Source: an uncultured Leucobacter sp. | GTDB lineage: Bacteria > Actinomycetota > Actinomycetes > Actinomycetales > Microbacteriaceae | Length of the DNA stretch: 64,000 bases | NCBI GenBank assembly: GCA_937967375.1 | Contig: CALCJF010000057.1 | Location: forward strand, 55,882 to 119,881 | Direction of reading: 5' to 3' | Shown here: in pieces, positions 62,585-64,000 of the stretch | How the letters are laid out: each line of letters starts with the position of its first letter | How positions within the stretch are numbered: position 1 is the stretch's first letter | The notes under the pieces: generated by a model | What the model saw: the letters and a program-made list of their open reading frames with translations, nothing else | Databases searched by the model: none | Told to the model about the DNA's origin: nothing | Position numbers and translations under genes: made by a program

Positions 62585-63364
62585 TTATCGAGTCGGGTGC
62601 ACCCAGACGAACTCGGGGTGCTTCGCCGTGCGCCCGTCGCCGCTCGAGCGGCCGGTCAGGCGGCGCTTGATCCAGGGCAGCACGTGTTCGCGCGTGTACC
62701 GCAGCTGCTCGCGGGCGGTCGGCGCGGGCCGGGGGTCGGCGTCGATGACCCAGTCGGCCGGGTGCTCGTAGCCGAGGGCGCGAAGCACATTCGACGCGAC
62801 CCTGTGGTGGCCGACCGGGGAGAGGTGCAGCCGGTCGCCCGACCAGTACTCGCGGCGGGCGAGCACGGGGTCGTTCCAGTTGTCGCAGATGCGTACGCCG
62901 AGCTCGGCGGCGAGCTTCGTTGCTGCGGCGGTGAGCTCATCGCCCTTCGCCCGCACGGCGCTGCCGCGGGGCAGTCCGATGGTCGGGTTCGCGCCCGCGA
63001 GCAGCAACGGCTCGGTGTCGGTCTCGAGAATGCGGCGCATCGCGCGCTCGGTCTGCGCGATGACCCACGGCATATCGGTGCCGGGGCGCAGCATGTCGTT
63101 GCCACCGCCGTTGAACGTGATGAGCGTCGGGCCGAGGGAGAGCGCGGGCTCGAGTTGCTCTTCGATGATCGGGGCGAGCAGGCGGCCTCGAATCGCGAGG
63201 TTCGCGTACTGAACGGGGCCGCCGGTCGCATCGGCGAGGCCCTGCGCGACGAGGTCTGCCCAGCCGCGCACTGAACCGTCGGGCTGCTCGTCACCGACCC
63301 CCTCGGTGAAACTGTCGCCGATCGCGACGTATCGGATTGCTGCGAGCTCAGTGCCGTCGTTCAC
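62585..63364 (-). CDS. SGNH/GDSL family hydrolase
   Basis: A 259 aa esterase-like protein. Block I AIGDSFTEG contains the nucleophile S18; block III FNGGGND gives the Gly-Asn oxyanion residues; block V DRLHLSPVGH supplies the Asp-x-x-His pair. No signal peptide is visible, so it acts in the cytoplasm. The GTG start at 63364 has only a weak ribosome site. The C-terminal 50 residues are basic (PWIKRRLTGR). Substrate unknown. Confidence 0.88.
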   Translation of the reverse strand: MNDGTELAAIRYVAIGDSFTEGVGDEQPDGSVRGWADLVAQGLADATGGPVQYANLAIRGRLLAPIIEEQLEPALSLGPTLITFNGGGNDMLRPGTDMPWVIAQTERAMRRILETDTEPLLLAGANPTIGLPRGSAVRAKGDELTAAATKLAAELGVRICDNWNDPVLARREYWSGDRLHLSPVGHHRVASNVLRALGYEHPADWVIDADPRPAPTAREQLRYTREHVLPWIKRRLTGRSSGDGRTAKHPEFVWVHPTR

Positions 63365-63424
63365 CCGACAAGCCTACGCCCGGATACGGCCCGGTGATCC
63401 ACCGCGCATCAAAAGTGCGCACAA

Positions 63425-63460
63425 AAAAGAGGTCAGCCGCAAAAGCGACTGACCTCTTTT
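63425..63460. terminator. Bidirectional intrinsic terminator after rpsN
   Basis: AAAAGAGGTCAG and CTGACCTCTTTT are exact complements with CGC/GCG pairing inside and an AAAA loop. The A and T runs at both ends serve both directions; leftward six T residues follow. Confidence 0.9.
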
Positions 63461-63537
63461 CTAAACGCTAGTTAAGCGAGTAACGAATTACCAGCTCGCG
63501 CTAGCGCGAGCACTCGGCAGTGCCTATGGTCTTCTTG

Positions 63538-63843
63538 TTACCAAGAAGACTTTGTGATGCCGGGCAGCTCGCCACGGTGCGCCATGTCGCGGAAGCGAAC
63601 ACGGCTGATGCCGTACTTCGACAGCACACCACGGGGGCGGCCGTCGATGACGTCGCGCGAACGCACGCGAACCGGCGATGCGTTGCGGGGCAGCTTCTGC
63701 AGGCCCACGCGAGCAGCCTCGCGGCTCTCATCGGTGCCGTTGGGATCAACCAGAGCCTTCTTGAGCTCCAGACGCTTCTCGGCGTAGCGCGCAACGACTT
63801 CCTGGCGCTGCTTGTTCTTCGCAATCATGCTCTTCTTAGCCAT
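63538..63843 (-). CDS. rpsN: 30S ribosomal protein S14, zinc-independent form
   Basis: A 101 aa S14 with LPRNASPVRVRSRD and RPRGVLSKYGISRVRFRDMAHRG. The long form lacks the CxxC...CxxC zinc ribbon of the 61-residue version. Start ATG 63843 lies two bases after the rpmG stop and the GAGGAG site is inside rpmG. In actinobacteria this form often lies in an rpmB-rpmG-rpsN operon repressed by Zur, but it can also be the only S14. Confidence 0.96.
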   Translation of the reverse strand: MAKKSMIAKNKQRQEVVARYAEKRLELKKALVDPNGTDESREAARVGLQKLPRNASPVRVRSRDVIDGRPRGVLSKYGISRVRFRDMAHRGELPGITKSSW

Positions 63844-63845
63844 GT

Positions 63846-64000
63846 TTAGCGCTCCTCTCGGAATTCGACGTGCTTACGGATGACCGGATCGTACTTCTTC
63901 AGCACGAGGCGGTCAGGGGTGTTGCGACGGTTCTTCTTCGTCACGTAGGTGAACCCGGTGCCCGCGGTTGAGCGGAGCTTGATGATCGGGCGTACGTCTT
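63846..64000 (-). CDS. rpmG: 50S ribosomal protein L33 (partial, zinc-free)
   Basis: The C-terminal 51 residues are in the window; the start lies beyond the right edge. TAGTGFTYVTKKNRRNTPDR and LKKYDPVIRKHVEFREER identify L33. The cysteine pairs of the zinc form (CxxC after KKN and near the end) are absent. It is upstream of rpsN on the same strand and translationally coupled to it. Confidence 0.95.
   Translation of the reverse strand, partial: DVRPIIKLRSTAGTGFTYVTKKNRRNTPDRLVLKKYDPVIRKHVEFREER

Overview
The window is high-GC DNA with tightly packed genes, many GTG starts, ATGA/GTGA stop-start overlaps and purine-rich ribosome binding sites. It has the marks of an actinomycete: a MshA-like glycosyltransferase, a CsoR-type copper operator, zinc-free S14/L33 ribosomal paralogs and GntR/FCD regulators. 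I infer Actinomycetota, probably Microbacteriaceae and perhaps Leucobacter-like. This rests on gene content and style, not on a marker gene comparison. It looks chromosomal: I see no rRNA, tRNA, insertion sequence, prophage, integrase or CRISPR array.

Layout. 1-2.4 kb: a partial LssY-domain membrane protein and purB. 2.5-11.1 kb: a catabolic cluster of unknown substrate. It has a tandem double-Lrp regulator divergent from a polar amino acid type ABC importer, interleaved with a xylose-isomerase-like TIM barrel, a BtpA/SgcQ protein, a ureidoglycolate-lyase-like cupin, a PfkB kinase and a ThDP decarboxylase-type enzyme. 11.1-13.6 kb: two lipoproteins, a low molecular weight tyrosine phosphatase and small membrane proteins. 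13.7-17.3 kb: E1alpha-E1beta-E2 of a 2-oxoacid dehydrogenase, without E3. 17.5-22.3 kb: an FAD oxidoreductase, an anchored protein, malic enzyme and an aquaporin. 22.5-29.2 kb: a gamma-glutamylation (Puu-like) amine catabolism operon ending in its probable GntR regulator, with a perfect operator over the first promoter. 29.2-32.8 kb: copZ-copA-CDF metal export. 33-36 kb: a glycosyltransferase and an amidase. 36.3-40.4 kb: a zinc ABC importer ending in zur. 40.4-45.2 kb: a TSUP permease and a large RND pump with an inserted coiled coil.

45.4-62.5 kb appears to be one regulatory neighbourhood. A 13-bp palindrome, ACTGT(T/A)ATACAGT or a close variant, lies in front of a D-2-hydroxyacid dehydrogenase/Fe-S fusion, a GntR regulator, an SDR, and between a TRAP importer and gabD-gabT. 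The GntR at 52.6 kb is the obvious candidate to bind it. The same stretch holds a kinase/PLP phospho-lyase-like pair, a ROK regulator, NhaA and a nitrilase. The Puu-like operon and gabTD could together carry an amine through GABA and succinate semialdehyde to succinate. The window ends with a GDSL hydrolase, rpsN and partial rpmG.

Several intergenic gaps hold strong inverted repeats not explained by ordinary terminators. Two of them, at 17.4 and 49.8 kb, share a core and look like members of one dispersed repeat family.
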